NCBI GenBank assembly: GCA_004556925.1
Contig: SFFI01000013.1
Location: 1-64,000 of the forward strand
DNA from: Clostridiales bacterium
Lineage (GTDB): Bacteria; Bacillota; Clostridia; Saccharofermentanales; DTU023
Direction: 5' to 3'
Length of the DNA stretch: 64,000 bases
The notes below the pieces were generated by a model. That model worked only from the letters and a program-made list of their open reading frames with translations, made no database searches and had not been told where the DNA came from. Below, in pieces: positions 6,480 to 15,193 of this stretch. The first letter of the stretch is position 1, and every line of letters starts with the position of its first letter. A program made the translations under genes and the position numbers.

Positions 6480-7209
6480 CCAGCGCTGAGGGAAAATAGG
6501 TCCAAGGGGCGGTCTGGGGTATGGGAGCCCATACCTCTATTCGCTCTTGCCGCACAGGATGGATAAAGGCCAAGCCCGAAGCAAAGAGGGCTGGCCCCTC
6601 CAGACTATGATCAAAACGATCATTGAGGCCATAGCGGCGGTCGCCCGCCAGGGGCCAAGACCGGACAGAACTTTGTACCCTGATTTGATGGGCCCGGCCT
6701 GTGTGCAGTTGGATTTCCAGCAAGCTCAGGCCCCCCACCCCCGGTAGCTCATGGTAGCCAAGGGCTTGGTAGTTGAGGCTACACGGACGTCCTGCAGGGT
6801 CTAGCACATAGCGGCCCCCTTGGGGTTCTTTGGAAAGGGAGTCCTGCCAGAGGGCGGATTCCGGCTCAACCTGACCACGGACCACAGCATGGTAGGTCTT
6901 TTCCATCTCTTGGCGGCGTATGAGGTCTGAGAGCCGGGAGGCCGCCTTAGAAGTTTTAGCAAAAACCATGACACCACCCACAGGCTGGTCAAGTCTGTGA
7001 ACCAGTCCCAGCCAGGCCTTACCAGGCTTGTGATACTTTTCTACCAGATAAGCCTTCAAAATATTTAAGATATCCGCTTTACCTGAATGGTCCTCCTGAG
7101 CTAAGAGGCCAGGAGCCTTCAGAGCAAATAAAAGGTGGTTATCCTCGTACAGGATGGGTACAGGATATTGGGGAGCAAAATGAGCGGTATAGGTTTCGAT
7201 AATAGGCAT
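6445..7209 (-). CDS. RluA-family pseudouridine synthase
   Basis: Converts specific uridines in rRNA or tRNA to pseudouridine. The signature HRLDQPVGGVMVFAKT (about residue 82) holds the catalytic Asp of the RluA family; LHTGRAHQIRVQ and the DRRYG motif follow as in the family. There is no N-terminal S4 domain, as in the shorter RluA/YlyB-like members. The ATG at 7209 is chosen because AAGGAG precedes it by 5 nt; an ATG at 7242 would add 11 residues but lies upstream of that site. The length of 254 aa is normal. It is convergent with the hexapeptide gene and divergent from the response regulator. The target base cannot be deduced. Confidence 0.85.
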   Translation of the reverse strand: MPIIETYTAHFAPQYPVPILYEDNHLLFALKAPGLLAQEDHSGKADILNILKAYLVEKYHKPGKAWLGLVHRLDQPVGGVMVFAKTSKAASRLSDLIRRQEMEKTYHAVVRGQVEPESALWQDSLSKEPQGGRYVLDPAGRPCSLNYQALGYHELPGVGGLSLLEIQLHTGRAHQIRVQSSVRSWPLAGDRRYGLNDRFDHSLEGPALFASGLAFIHPVRQERIEVWAPIPQTAPWTYFPSALATLMDKPGRLA

Positions 7210-7251
7210 AGGGACTCCTTCTTCTACTGTGTAGGATAGCATTTATGCGGT

Positions 7252-7280
7252 CTGCAATCCTAGCGGTCATGTTATATAAT
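7252..7280 (+). promoter_or_regulatory. Candidate promoter of the two-component system
   Basis: A consensus -10 box TATAAT (7275-7280) lies in the divergent gap before the response regulator; a poor -35 (CTGCAA, 7252-7257) sits 17 bp upstream. A weak -35 would be consistent with activation by a regulator, but no operator is visible. Confidence 0.4.
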
Positions 7281-7338
7281 TTCCAGAAGGAGATCATTAA
7301 TCCCTATCGAGATGGGATTAGTTAGAAATGGGGTTAAC

Positions 7339-8040
7339 ATGAATTCTAAACCTTTAATTTTAATTGCCGACGATGAGCGGGTCGTACATGAGTCACTCGG
7401 TCTATATTTGAAGGAAGAAAACTATGATTATATTTCAGCTTTTGATGGCGAAGAAGCCTTAGAAGCCTTCCACAATCAAAACGTGGACTTAATCATCTTG
7501 GATATTATGATGCCTAAGAAATCTGGTATTGATGTCTGCAAAGAGGTCAGACGGGAAAGTAAGGTGCCCATTATTATGCTGACGGCCAAAGGAGAGGAAA
7601 TTGACCGTATTCTAGGCCTGGAGCTGGGCGCAGACGATTATATCGTCAAACCGTTTAGCCCCCGGGAAGTTATTGCCCGCATCAAGGCGATTTTCCGCAG
7701 ACTCAATACTTCAGAAAACGAAGAAGACCGGAATTTAGTGCGTTTTGAGGGTTTAGAAATTAACTTGGGCAACTACCAAGTTTTAGTAGATAACAAGCCT
7801 GTCGCCTTCACCCCCAAGGAAGTAGAGATTCTATACCTGCTCGCCTCGAATCCTGGCCAGGTGTTTGATCGTGAAACGATCCTGTCCCGAGTCTGGGGTT
7901 ATGACTACTTTGGTGACACCCGGACAGTTGATACTCACATTAAGCGCATTAGACAAAAAATCAATTGCGACGACCATAGTTATTCCTTGCTTACGGTCTA
8001 TGGTGTAGGTTATAAATTTGATCCAGGCCCTAAAGCCTAA
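7339..8040 (+). CDS. OmpR/PhoP-type response regulator
   Basis: A 233-aa transcription factor with a receiver domain (residues 1-118) and a winged-helix DNA-binding domain (about 135-230). The acidic pocket (ADDE), phosphoacceptor Asp54 (LIILDIMMPK), the conserved Thr (IIMLTAKG) and Lys (YIVKPFSPRE) are all present. The C-terminal half has the usual GDTRTVDTHIKRIRQKI recognition region. I prefer ATG 7339 because family members begin a few residues before the first strand; an ATG at 7312 in the same frame would add nine residues, and its AAGGAG lies 17 nt away. The partner kinase follows by 20 nt. It resembles PhoP/WalR-like regulators, but the signal is not given by the sequence. Confidence 0.9.
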   Translation: MNSKPLILIADDERVVHESLGLYLKEENYDYISAFDGEEALEAFHNQNVDLIILDIMMPKKSGIDVCKEVRRESKVPIIMLTAKGEEIDRILGLELGADDYIVKPFSPREVIARIKAIFRRLNTSENEEDRNLVRFEGLEINLGNYQVLVDNKPVAFTPKEVEILYLLASNPGQVFDRETILSRVWGYDYFGDTRTVDTHIKRIRQKINCDDHSYSLLTVYGVGYKFDPGPKA

Positions 8041-8060
8041 AGTGAGGGATTATTCCGGGT

Positions 8061-10007
8061 ATGTTTAAGTTTTCTGACAGCCTCTTTTTTCGCAGGATAA
8101 TCAGCATTCTGATCCTGTCACTCCTCGTCTGGGCCTTAGCAACCAATGCTCTTTTCACCATGTTCGCCCGGCCCCTCTTGGTGGCAAACCGGTCCAAGGA
8201 CCTCTTTCCTCAAGCCCGTTGGATCGCCGAGCAAGCAGGTCCTTACTTTCTCAAGGAAGATGCGCTTGTCGAGAATATGGTCAATATCTCTTACAATTTC
8301 TTTAACGTCTGGACCATGATTAACTTTGCGGATGGCCGCACCCTGGCCACCCCCTTGCCTGATAAGCTCACACAGGAAGTGAAGGATAACATACTCCAAC
8401 AGGCCCTAGCCTTAAATCAAGAATATCTGGACTCCTTCCCTCTTGCAGAAATAAGCCAGCAAGAGGACCCAGAGGCGCTGGATCCTAAGCTCCAGGACTT
8501 TCTCCAGGGCAAGCATGGTACCATCATGCTTAAATCCACAAATGAGGAATACCTCTTTGTCTTGGTCCCCATTTATTCCCCTTATTTCAGCCAGCTCAGC
8601 CGCATGCCCTTGGGCACGGTTATCATGATTCAGCCCTTGGCTGAATTTAATCTTTCTATTTCCAGCCTCAACCTCTCCCTCTTTCTGGCATCCTTGGGTT
8701 GTGGTCTGCTCCTCCTGATACCTGCGTTTTATATGACCCGCCGGCTGGTCCAGCCATTACATAATATCCGTCAAGTGGCCATGTCTATCACAGAGGGGGA
8801 CTTTACACAGAATGTCGATTACAATCCGCACAAACATGACGAAATTTCAGACCTGGCCAAATCTATCAATCAAATGAGCGAAAGCCTAAGCCACTCTTTG
8901 GCGGCCTTAAACCTGGAACGTAACCAGCTCAAAGAAATTGTTGACGGCATTAGTGAGGGGATAATCGCTGTCGATAGCGACGGCAATATCACCCAAACCA
9001 ACGAGGTGATTTGGGAACTCTTCCAAAGAAATAAAGACTTCTACAGCGTGCACGACCTGGTCGCCTCAACGGGCTTAGACCCTCTCTTCCAGCTTTGTCT
9101 GGAACAAGGACAGGCGGTCAGTGAACACATCCAATTGGGTGATGATAAAAAAATTATTCAAGCTTCAATCAACCCCATCTTTGACCATAACCACACGGTT
9201 TCAGCTGCGGTCGGCCTTTTCCGAGATGTAACCAAAAGCACCCGTCTGGAGCAGACCCGGAGAGACTATATTGCGAACGTCTCCCATGAATTGCGTACGC
9301 CTATTACAGCCATGCGGGCTTTGATTGAGCCCTTACGCGATGGCATGGTCAAAAATGAGGAAGATAGGCAACGCTATTACGAGATTATCCTACACGAAAC
9401 CCTGCGTTTATCCCGCTTGATTGATGATATGTTGGAATTGTCCCGTCTCCAGTCTGGAACCAACTACATTGAGCAAGGCCCCATCAATCTCAAGCTCTTC
9501 TTAGAAAATTTAGCATCACAAATGAAGCTCATCACCCAGGAAAAATCTATCCATTTCCAGGTGGAAGGACTAGACCAGGATCTCGCCATGATTTGGGGCA
9601 ATGAAGACCGTATTGAGCAGATCCTTCTCACCTATTTAGATAATGCCATAAAATTCACCCCCGAGGGTGGCCAGATCATCTTGCGCGCCAGACCTACGGC
9701 CAAGGAGATGTATTTAGAAATTGAAGATAATGGCGCAGGTATTGCTGCAGAAGACATTCCCTTTGTCTTTGAACGCTTCTACAAGGCTGATAAGGCCCAT
9801 AACGAGGCGGGTACAGGTCTTGGACTCTCCATAGCCAAAGCCTTAGCAGAACAGCTAAAAATGGTTGTTGCTGTACGGTCGAGTAAAGGCGAGGGATCTG
9901 TCTTCAGTTTAGGCATCCAATACGCCGCAGATGTCATGCAAAAGGAAACCCACATGAAAGAAGTCTTTGATTTTACAGACCCAGACCTAGGAGCAAACAA
10001 TGACTGA
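8061..10007 (+). CDS. Membrane sensor histidine kinase (PhoR/WalK-like)
   Basis: A 648-aa kinase partnered with the preceding regulator. There is one membrane segment near residues 13-33, an extracytoplasmic sensor region of about 160 residues, a second membrane segment at about 198-222, then HAMP, a PAS domain (about 290-400), the H-box VSHELRTPI (His about 408), the N-box (DNAIKF, about 527), and G-boxes DNGAGI and GTGLGLSIAK. All catalytic parts look intact. The architecture with extracellular sensor, HAMP and PAS matches PhoR/PnpS and WalK. The absence of walH/walI neighbours argues against a WalK assignment. Its 3' end overlaps the next gene by 8 bp. Confidence 0.9.
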   Translation: MFKFSDSLFFRRIISILILSLLVWALATNALFTMFARPLLVANRSKDLFPQARWIAEQAGPYFLKEDALVENMVNISYNFFNVWTMINFADGRTLATPLPDKLTQEVKDNILQQALALNQEYLDSFPLAEISQQEDPEALDPKLQDFLQGKHGTIMLKSTNEEYLFVLVPIYSPYFSQLSRMPLGTVIMIQPLAEFNLSISSLNLSLFLASLGCGLLLLIPAFYMTRRLVQPLHNIRQVAMSITEGDFTQNVDYNPHKHDEISDLAKSINQMSESLSHSLAALNLERNQLKEIVDGISEGIIAVDSDGNITQTNEVIWELFQRNKDFYSVHDLVASTGLDPLFQLCLEQGQAVSEHIQLGDDKKIIQASINPIFDHNHTVSAAVGLFRDVTKSTRLEQTRRDYIANVSHELRTPITAMRALIEPLRDGMVKNEEDRQRYYEIILHETLRLSRLIDDMLELSRLQSGTNYIEQGPINLKLFLENLASQMKLITQEKSIHFQVEGLDQDLAMIWGNEDRIEQILLTYLDNAIKFTPEGGQIILRARPTAKEMYLEIEDNGAGIAAEDIPFVFERFYKADKAHNEAGTGLGLSIAKALAEQLKMVVAVRSSKGEGSVFSLGIQYAADVMQKETHMKEVFDFTDPDLGANND

Positions 10008-10749
10008 GCAAGCCATGCGGCTCAATCGCTTTCTTTCAGATGCTGGCTATTGCAGTCGGCGCGAAGGCGACCGCTTGATTGAGGCGGGCCGAGTGCTTGT
10101 GGATGGCCAGCTGGCCACGCTAGGTCAAAAAATCCTTCCTGGCGAGGTCGAAGTAAGAGTGGACGGCAAACTTGTAGCCGCACGGACAGCTGAGGAGGCA
10201 TATGTCTATCTTGCCTTGAATAAGCCGCAGGGTATCACCTGCACATCCGACCCCCGGCGGCGTGACAATATCATAGATTACCTGAACTATCCCAAGCGGG
10301 TCTTCCATATTGGCCGTTTAGACCGCGATTCAGAAGGCCTGATCTTACTCACAGACGACGGATCAATCGTGAATAAAATTTTACGGGCTCAGAATCGGCA
10401 TGAGAAAGAATACCTTGTTGAAGTGGACAAGGATTACGACCAAGACTTCATCCAACAGATGCAGCAGGGTGTAGAGATTTTGGGCCAAACCACCCTACCC
10501 ACCAAACTCAAACCTATCTCATCTCGGCGTTTTCGCTTAGTCCTGCGCCAAGGCTTGAATAGGCAAATCCGCCGCATGTGCGAGGCCCTGGGCTATCAGG
10601 TCATTTATCTACAAAGGCGGAGAATCATGAATATTGACCTGGGTAGCCTGCCACTCGGCCACTGCCGTGAACTGACCCCTAAGGAAGTGAGGGATTTAAA
10701 GCACTTACTTAAGGACAGCCAATCGGATCCAGGACCAGCTAAATGCTAG
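10000..10749 (+). CDS. rluF: 23S rRNA pseudouridine synthase RluF-like
   Basis: RsuA/RluF-family synthase of 249 aa. It has an N-terminal S4 RNA-binding domain (MRLNRFLSDAGYCSRREGDR), the catalytic signature GRLDRDSEGLILLTDDG, and the RNRHEKEYLVEV, LRQGLNRQIRRMCE and RRIMNIDLG segments that closely match the RluF branch, which modifies U2604 near the peptidyl-transferase centre in E. coli. AGGAG lies 6 nt before the ATG. The 8-bp overlap with the kinase gene implies translational coupling. It converges with the dCMP deaminase gene, overlapping 11 bp at the 3' ends. The RluF assignment is from remembered motif similarity. Confidence 0.8.
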   Translation: MTEQAMRLNRFLSDAGYCSRREGDRLIEAGRVLVDGQLATLGQKILPGEVEVRVDGKLVAARTAEEAYVYLALNKPQGITCTSDPRRRDNIIDYLNYPKRVFHIGRLDRDSEGLILLTDDGSIVNKILRAQNRHEKEYLVEVDKDYDQDFIQQMQQGVEILGQTTLPTKLKPISSRRFRLVLRQGLNRQIRRMCEALGYQVIYLQRRRIMNIDLGSLPLGHCRELTPKEVRDLKHLLKDSQSDPGPAKC

Positions 10750-11236
10750 ATGCATCGTAAGAGAGCTCTAGGCTAGCAATTTCCGGATGCATACATATAT
10801 ATTTAACACCGGCCGCCTCCATCATGCGTTTAGAGGCCTTAATTTGATCAGATTCAGCGTATTTATCTGATAAATAAATGACCTCTTTAATGCCGGACTG
10901 AATAATGGCCTTGGTACACTCATTACAGGGGAAAAGTGCTACATAAATACGGCAGTTCTTCATTTTAGGGCTGGAAGCATTCAAAATAGCGTTAAGCTCT
11001 GCATGGCAAACATAGGGATATTTGGTGTCTAGGTAGTCCCCTTCCCTATCCCAAGGGAATTCATCGTCGGAGCAGCCCATAGGCATACCATTATAACCAA
11101 CAGAAACAATTTTATTGTCTTCATCCACAATGCAGGCCCCTACTTGTGTTCCCGGATCCTTGGACCGCTTGGCAGCCAATAAGGCCACACCCATAAAGAA
11201 GTCATGCCAGTTCAAATAGTCTGTACGTTTAGTCAT
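10739..11236 (-). CDS. dCMP deaminase (ComE-like zinc enzyme)
   Basis: Deaminates dCMP to dUMP, supplying thymidylate synthesis. The 165-aa protein has the zinc-binding, catalytic HAELNAIL motif (His-Ala-Glu) and PCNECTKAI (Cys-x2-Cys), plus an additional Cys/His-rich N-terminal region (VGACIVD, NGMPMGCSD) as in the dCMP deaminase/ComEB family. Its ATG lies within the last codons of yfhO (8-bp overlap) with AGGAAG upstream, so it is translated from the yfhO transcript. A cytidine deaminase is less likely given the motif spacing. Confidence 0.9.
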   Translation of the reverse strand: MTKRTDYLNWHDFFMGVALLAAKRSKDPGTQVGACIVDEDNKIVSVGYNGMPMGCSDDEFPWDREGDYLDTKYPYVCHAELNAILNASSPKMKNCRIYVALFPCNECTKAIIQSGIKEVIYLSDKYAESDQIKASKRMMEAAGVKYICMHPEIASLELSYDASSI

Positions 11237-14084
11237 CTGTCTTTTCTTCCTTTACTTCAGAATTGTCTATGCGAGAATTGTCTATGTGCTGAGTTTCAGG
11301 TGGCTTGATGAGAGCTTGCCTTTGCTTGGTAGAAAGTATATCCAAGACTGCCAAGCCTAGTGTGAAGACCAAGGCAATCCCGCTCAGTATAGCGCCCCTG
11401 GCAAAACCGGGTGGGGTAAATTTTAATTCCAATTCATGGGTGCCGGCTGGCACTTCAACCCCCAAGAAGGCATCATAGAGGACATAAATAGGAACCTCTT
11501 TACCATCTAGGTGCGCCTTCCAGCCGGGATTCTCCGTAGTGGAAACAAAGAGGATACCTGGCTCAGGATCCTGTGTTTGAACCTTGAGGGAGTTGCCCGT
11601 GTAAGACACCAGTTCACTTTTTCGATCGTGCAAAGCGCTCATACCTTGATCAAAAAGCGCTTTATCCAGGCGGACCACATGGAAATTAAGATCACCGCTA
11701 CCATCGAGGCTATCCCCCCCGGTCAAGTCAAACTGCAGTTTTAACTCAGCACCTTCCTCTAAATAACCAAGTTCGCCAAAACCTTGCGACTTATGGCCAA
11801 CGCGTTTAATGGGTTTGTCAGGTTCTATGAGATTGATTTCCCGTAGGCTCAAGCTAGAGAGCTTCCAGTCCACATAGTAATACCCTGTTTCTTCTATCCT
11901 AAAGGGCTGGGTAAACGAAGCGCTATAAGCGCCGTTGCGGGTAACGTGGACGGCTCCGTTCTGGTTAGTAGCGCTCAGGCCTTCGGTAGAAAAGGCATTA
12001 TCCTCAAAGCTTAGGGGAATAAATAAGGCCTGTCCCTCTTGCCCACTGAGGTGGCTAAACATGCGTGACTGATACTGGAAGGCGTTTGTGACCTCCCCAC
12101 TAAGGTTTGTATCTTCTGCTTTTTTTTGGCCCAGCACTTGCGTAAGTTTTAGTTGAGAGGCATCGGCTAAGAAGGCCACCGGCAAGGCTTGGTCATTCTC
12201 CCAAACTTGGATGGGCCCATCCTCAAAGACCTTCTTATACAGGCCATCCTGGATCTGATTGTTGTCGCGATGAACGACATAGCGTAAGCCTAAGAGAGAA
12301 TCCAACACAGGCGTTCCACCAGCATATTGGTAACTATTAATACCATTGTTTGCATACCCTAATTTAGACATATACTTAACAGGGTCATGCGGAACAGTAG
12401 AAGAAAAAATAGTCACCCCATTGGACCGGTAGAGCATGGCATCATTAACACACTTATCCGGCTTAATTTCCATACGTACCAGCTGATTAGGGTCTTCATT
12501 CTGGAATTTGGCCAGGGCAGAACGCAGTTTTTCCACCTCTTCTCCCTGGCTGTAACCTTCTCTGATGCCGAAATACTCGGCACTCTCAAACTTATCAATA
12601 GAAACAAAAGCATTAAGCATAAGTTCAAACAAAATCAAAGTTAAGAGCAGGTAGGAAACTGTCTGTAGCTGCTTGCGCTTGGCTTGAGGACTACGCATCC
12701 TTGCCCCAAAGTGAGGGCGGGAGGTCCTTATGGTAAAACGAGCAAAAAGAAAACCATAGAGGAGTAGGAAAGCAATTCCAACATATACCGATAACTTCGC
12801 AAAGCTTCCTTCATCTATTTTGTTCAAGAGCAAATAGAGTAAAGTGTAGAGCCCCGTCACTCTCATGATGAATTCAGCAGATAAGTCCCGGAGCTGGGGT
12901 AAGGCATCGTAAGCCAAGAACAAGAGGTAAAAAACCAGGACAAAAGAGTTGCGATAGGGCAGCTGGTTGGGGAAATGCAGGCCATGCCAAATAAAGTTCA
13001 AGACATTATTATTGAGACTGGCAAAGAGAAAAAGGAGAAGGGTAAAACTGACGGCTTTTTGCTGCCACCGTATGCGCCTGGACTTAACCAGCACAAAAAG
13101 CAGGAGCAAAACAAAACTACCGCAAAAGATATTAGCCATACCGGACCGCACAGAAACGCTAGAAAGCGGAATCAGGCGGGAGAGGAAGTCCAGGTCAGCA
13201 AACTTCATACTGTAGTCGGAGGGGAAGCTGTCCCCCACAGCAGAGGTCAGCCCCATCGCTTTAAGGGTGGGATATAAAGTTATAGCGCTCAGGGCTAAAC
13301 CAAATATGGTGGCTATCCCCACCCGGGCAAAGACTAAAAGCTTTGCCTTGCTACTTGCTAAATTTTCCCGAGAAAGTAAAACAAAAAAGAAAAAGAAAGT
13401 AAAAGCGCAAGCAAAAAAGCCTGTATAAAAGTTACTGATCAGGGTTAAACCCAGAATCAGAATATAGGGGGTATAAAGCTGATTACGGATGAGTTTGGTT
13501 AGGCTCCAGGCTAGAAGTGGCAGGCAATAGAGGGTATCCAGCCACATGATATTAAAAAAGTAAGCCATGGTATAGCCACTTAAAGCATAGGCCACCGCAA
13601 ATCCCAGGCACAGGGGACCATCACGATGGTAGTAATCCCGCAGGAAAAAGTGAAAGCTAGCGCCCGCAAGGCCAATCTTTAAGAGGACTAAAATCAAGAC
13701 CAACTCGGAAAGCAGCTGGTCGGGAAAAATCAAGGCAAGAAAGTTTAAGGGTGAAGCGAGATAATAGGCATAAAGCGCGTAGAAATTCACGCCTAAGCCG
13801 CCAGACCAGGTGAAAAACCAGGAGTCACCGCTGAGAAGCTTTTGGCGGAAGTCACTCAGAAAAGGGGCGTACTGGTGGAAAAGATCAACTGTAAGAATAT
13901 GGTGATTGCCAAAGGGAAAAACGCCCTGAATACCAAAGGCAAAGAACATCACCACAAGGGGAATAAAGAAAGCTAACAAAGTTCTTTGCCGAGAATACTT
14001 ACGGCTGACTGCCGCCAAGTCCTGAGAAGCGTGTTGTCTAGAAACAGTAGGGTATGTGGACGAAGCCATACTTGTATCTTGCAT
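11229..14084 (-). CDS. YfhO-family integral membrane protein
   Basis: A 951-aa protein with about 12-13 predicted membrane helices, a large extracytoplasmic domain (about residues 500-900) and a final helix near residue 915. The N-terminal motif TVDLFHQYAPFLSDFR, with acidic residues in the first external loop, is typical of YfhO proteins, which have a GT-C glycosyltransferase-like fold; B. subtilis YfhO has been linked to lipoteichoic acid glycosylation. The substrate here is unknown. AAGGAAG lies 7 nt before the ATG. It starts just 24 bp after the 3' end of rnpB on the same strand, so readthrough from rnpB is possible. It overlaps the downstream deaminase gene. Confidence 0.85.
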   Translation of the reverse strand: MQDTSMASSTYPTVSRQHASQDLAAVSRKYSRQRTLLAFFIPLVVMFFAFGIQGVFPFGNHHILTVDLFHQYAPFLSDFRQKLLSGDSWFFTWSGGLGVNFYALYAYYLASPLNFLALIFPDQLLSELVLILVLLKIGLAGASFHFFLRDYYHRDGPLCLGFAVAYALSGYTMAYFFNIMWLDTLYCLPLLAWSLTKLIRNQLYTPYILILGLTLISNFYTGFFACAFTFFFFFVLLSRENLASSKAKLLVFARVGIATIFGLALSAITLYPTLKAMGLTSAVGDSFPSDYSMKFADLDFLSRLIPLSSVSVRSGMANIFCGSFVLLLLFVLVKSRRIRWQQKAVSFTLLLFLFASLNNNVLNFIWHGLHFPNQLPYRNSFVLVFYLLFLAYDALPQLRDLSAEFIMRVTGLYTLLYLLLNKIDEGSFAKLSVYVGIAFLLLYGFLFARFTIRTSRPHFGARMRSPQAKRKQLQTVSYLLLTLILFELMLNAFVSIDKFESAEYFGIREGYSQGEEVEKLRSALAKFQNEDPNQLVRMEIKPDKCVNDAMLYRSNGVTIFSSTVPHDPVKYMSKLGYANNGINSYQYAGGTPVLDSLLGLRYVVHRDNNQIQDGLYKKVFEDGPIQVWENDQALPVAFLADASQLKLTQVLGQKKAEDTNLSGEVTNAFQYQSRMFSHLSGQEGQALFIPLSFEDNAFSTEGLSATNQNGAVHVTRNGAYSASFTQPFRIEETGYYYVDWKLSSLSLREINLIEPDKPIKRVGHKSQGFGELGYLEEGAELKLQFDLTGGDSLDGSGDLNFHVVRLDKALFDQGMSALHDRKSELVSYTGNSLKVQTQDPEPGILFVSTTENPGWKAHLDGKEVPIYVLYDAFLGVEVPAGTHELELKFTPPGFARGAILSGIALVFTLGLAVLDILSTKQRQALIKPPETQHIDNSRIDNSEVKEEKTDD

Positions 14085-14108
14085 ACTATCTTCCTTAAAA
14101 AAGTTATT

Positions 14109-14454
14109 CCGAGAAAACCTGTAAGCCGGGTTCTGTCAGGGGCAATCATCTATCTAGGCCGGGGCTCTCACCCCAGCTCCAGCCACCTCCTTGAGACCTG
14201 CGGACCACAGTATATGTCTCGCCACGGTGTTGCTCCAGGTGGGGTTTGCAGGGCCAAGCTGTCTCCAGCTTGCCGGTGAGCTCTTACCTCGCCATTTCAC
14301 CCTTACCAGGTTTAGCACCTGGCGGTATCTTTCTGTTGCACTTTCCTTAAAGTTGCCTTCACCGGGAGTTACCCGGCACCCTTGTCCTATGGAGCCCGGA
14401 CTTTCCTCACGGCCCAGCTTTCGCTAGGGCCCCGCGATTGCCCAGTTAACTCGG
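14109..14454 (-). ncRNA. rnpB: RNase P RNA, bacterial class A
   Basis: The catalytic RNA of RNase P, which trims the 5' leaders of pre-tRNAs. On the minus strand the conserved 5' core GAGGAAAGTCCGGGCTCC and the 3' core GACAGAACCCGGCTTAC are both present about 300 nt apart. The ends are set by helix P1, where CCGAG at 14450-14454 pairs with CTCGG at 14109-14113. The length of about 346 nt and the core layout fit class A, rather than the class B of Bacillus. A T6 run follows P1 (14098-14103) and could end transcription. It lies between trmK and yfhO. Confidence 0.95.
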
Positions 14455-14464
14455 AATGAGACTA

Positions 14465-15163
14465 TTATAAGATAAGCGGTGGAAGGAGGTCTAGGATTTG
14501 TTGGTAAACCGTATTGTAGGCCGGATCCCGGAGCCGCCTCTTCGCATAAACCCGGGCTAAATAAGAGAGCCAAGCGTGCAGAAGGGCGGGCTCATGAGCC
14601 AGGTAATCTTGATAAATAGGGCTATCCGCCAACCAGGCTTCGCCAATTGCTGCAGCAGCCAGGCTCAATTCCCGGACCTCCCCTCCCCTTATGAGTTTAA
14701 AAATACTGTAGGTCCGGCCACGGTCTTGTACCAAGCTTTCCTGGATAAGGAAAGCTTGGCTAGCCAAGTAGCGCCGCAAGACTTCACGATTCCAGGTGGG
14801 CTGTAGGCAAATGGTCAGCTCTTGCCCCAGATCAATACTCTGAAGAATAGACCGAATTTGGTAGGCCCCCATGCCGGCAATCACCACCGTGTCGCCGGGG
14901 CTGGGTACCAGCCCTGCAAAGCCATCCCCTAAAATGAGCGTAACCTGATCCGGCCCCAAGCCGTAGGCTTGAGCAAGTTTTTTTGCTTCAGCCAAGGGCT
15001 TTGCTTTAATATCCGTAAGAATGGCTTTGTGGCAAGATCCTGTAAGATACATATTAATACCTAAAAAGCCATGGTCACAGCCAATATCCCAAAACTGGTC
15101 ACAGGGACTAATCAAATCCTTAATATGCTGGAGCCTCGGCATCAACTTGGGTGGCTGGGTCAA
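14465..15163 (-). CDS. trmK: tRNA (adenine(22)-N(1))-methyltransferase TrmK
   Basis: SAM-dependent enzyme methylating N1 of A22 in tRNA. A Rossmann methyltransferase domain is seen with motif I (FWDIGCDHGFLGINMY), an acidic strand-2 end (AILTDIKAKPL), and the TrmK-typical VVIAGMGAYQIRSIL and LQPTWNREVLRRYL segments; a helical C-terminal region follows. The TTG at 15163 is preferred because GAGGAG precedes it by 7 nt; the same frame opens with ATG at 15187 without a clear ribosome binding site. The length is 232 aa. It lies directly after rpoD, the common Bacillota order dnaG-rpoD-trmK. Confidence 0.9.
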   Translation of the reverse strand: MTQPPKLMPRLQHIKDLISPCDQFWDIGCDHGFLGINMYLTGSCHKAILTDIKAKPLAEAKKLAQAYGLGPDQVTLILGDGFAGLVPSPGDTVVIAGMGAYQIRSILQSIDLGQELTICLQPTWNREVLRRYLASQAFLIQESLVQDRGRTYSIFKLIRGGEVRELSLAAAAIGEAWLADSPIYQDYLAHEPALLHAWLSYLARVYAKRRLRDPAYNTVYQQILDLLPPLIL

Positions 15164-15193
15164 GTGCTCACTCCTCTTGCATCTCATCCCGGC

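Noticed and set aside
13986..14427. Plus-strand frames over the rnpB region
   Set aside because: They are antisense to RNase P RNA and to the start of yfhO; the conserved RNA cores explain the sequence.
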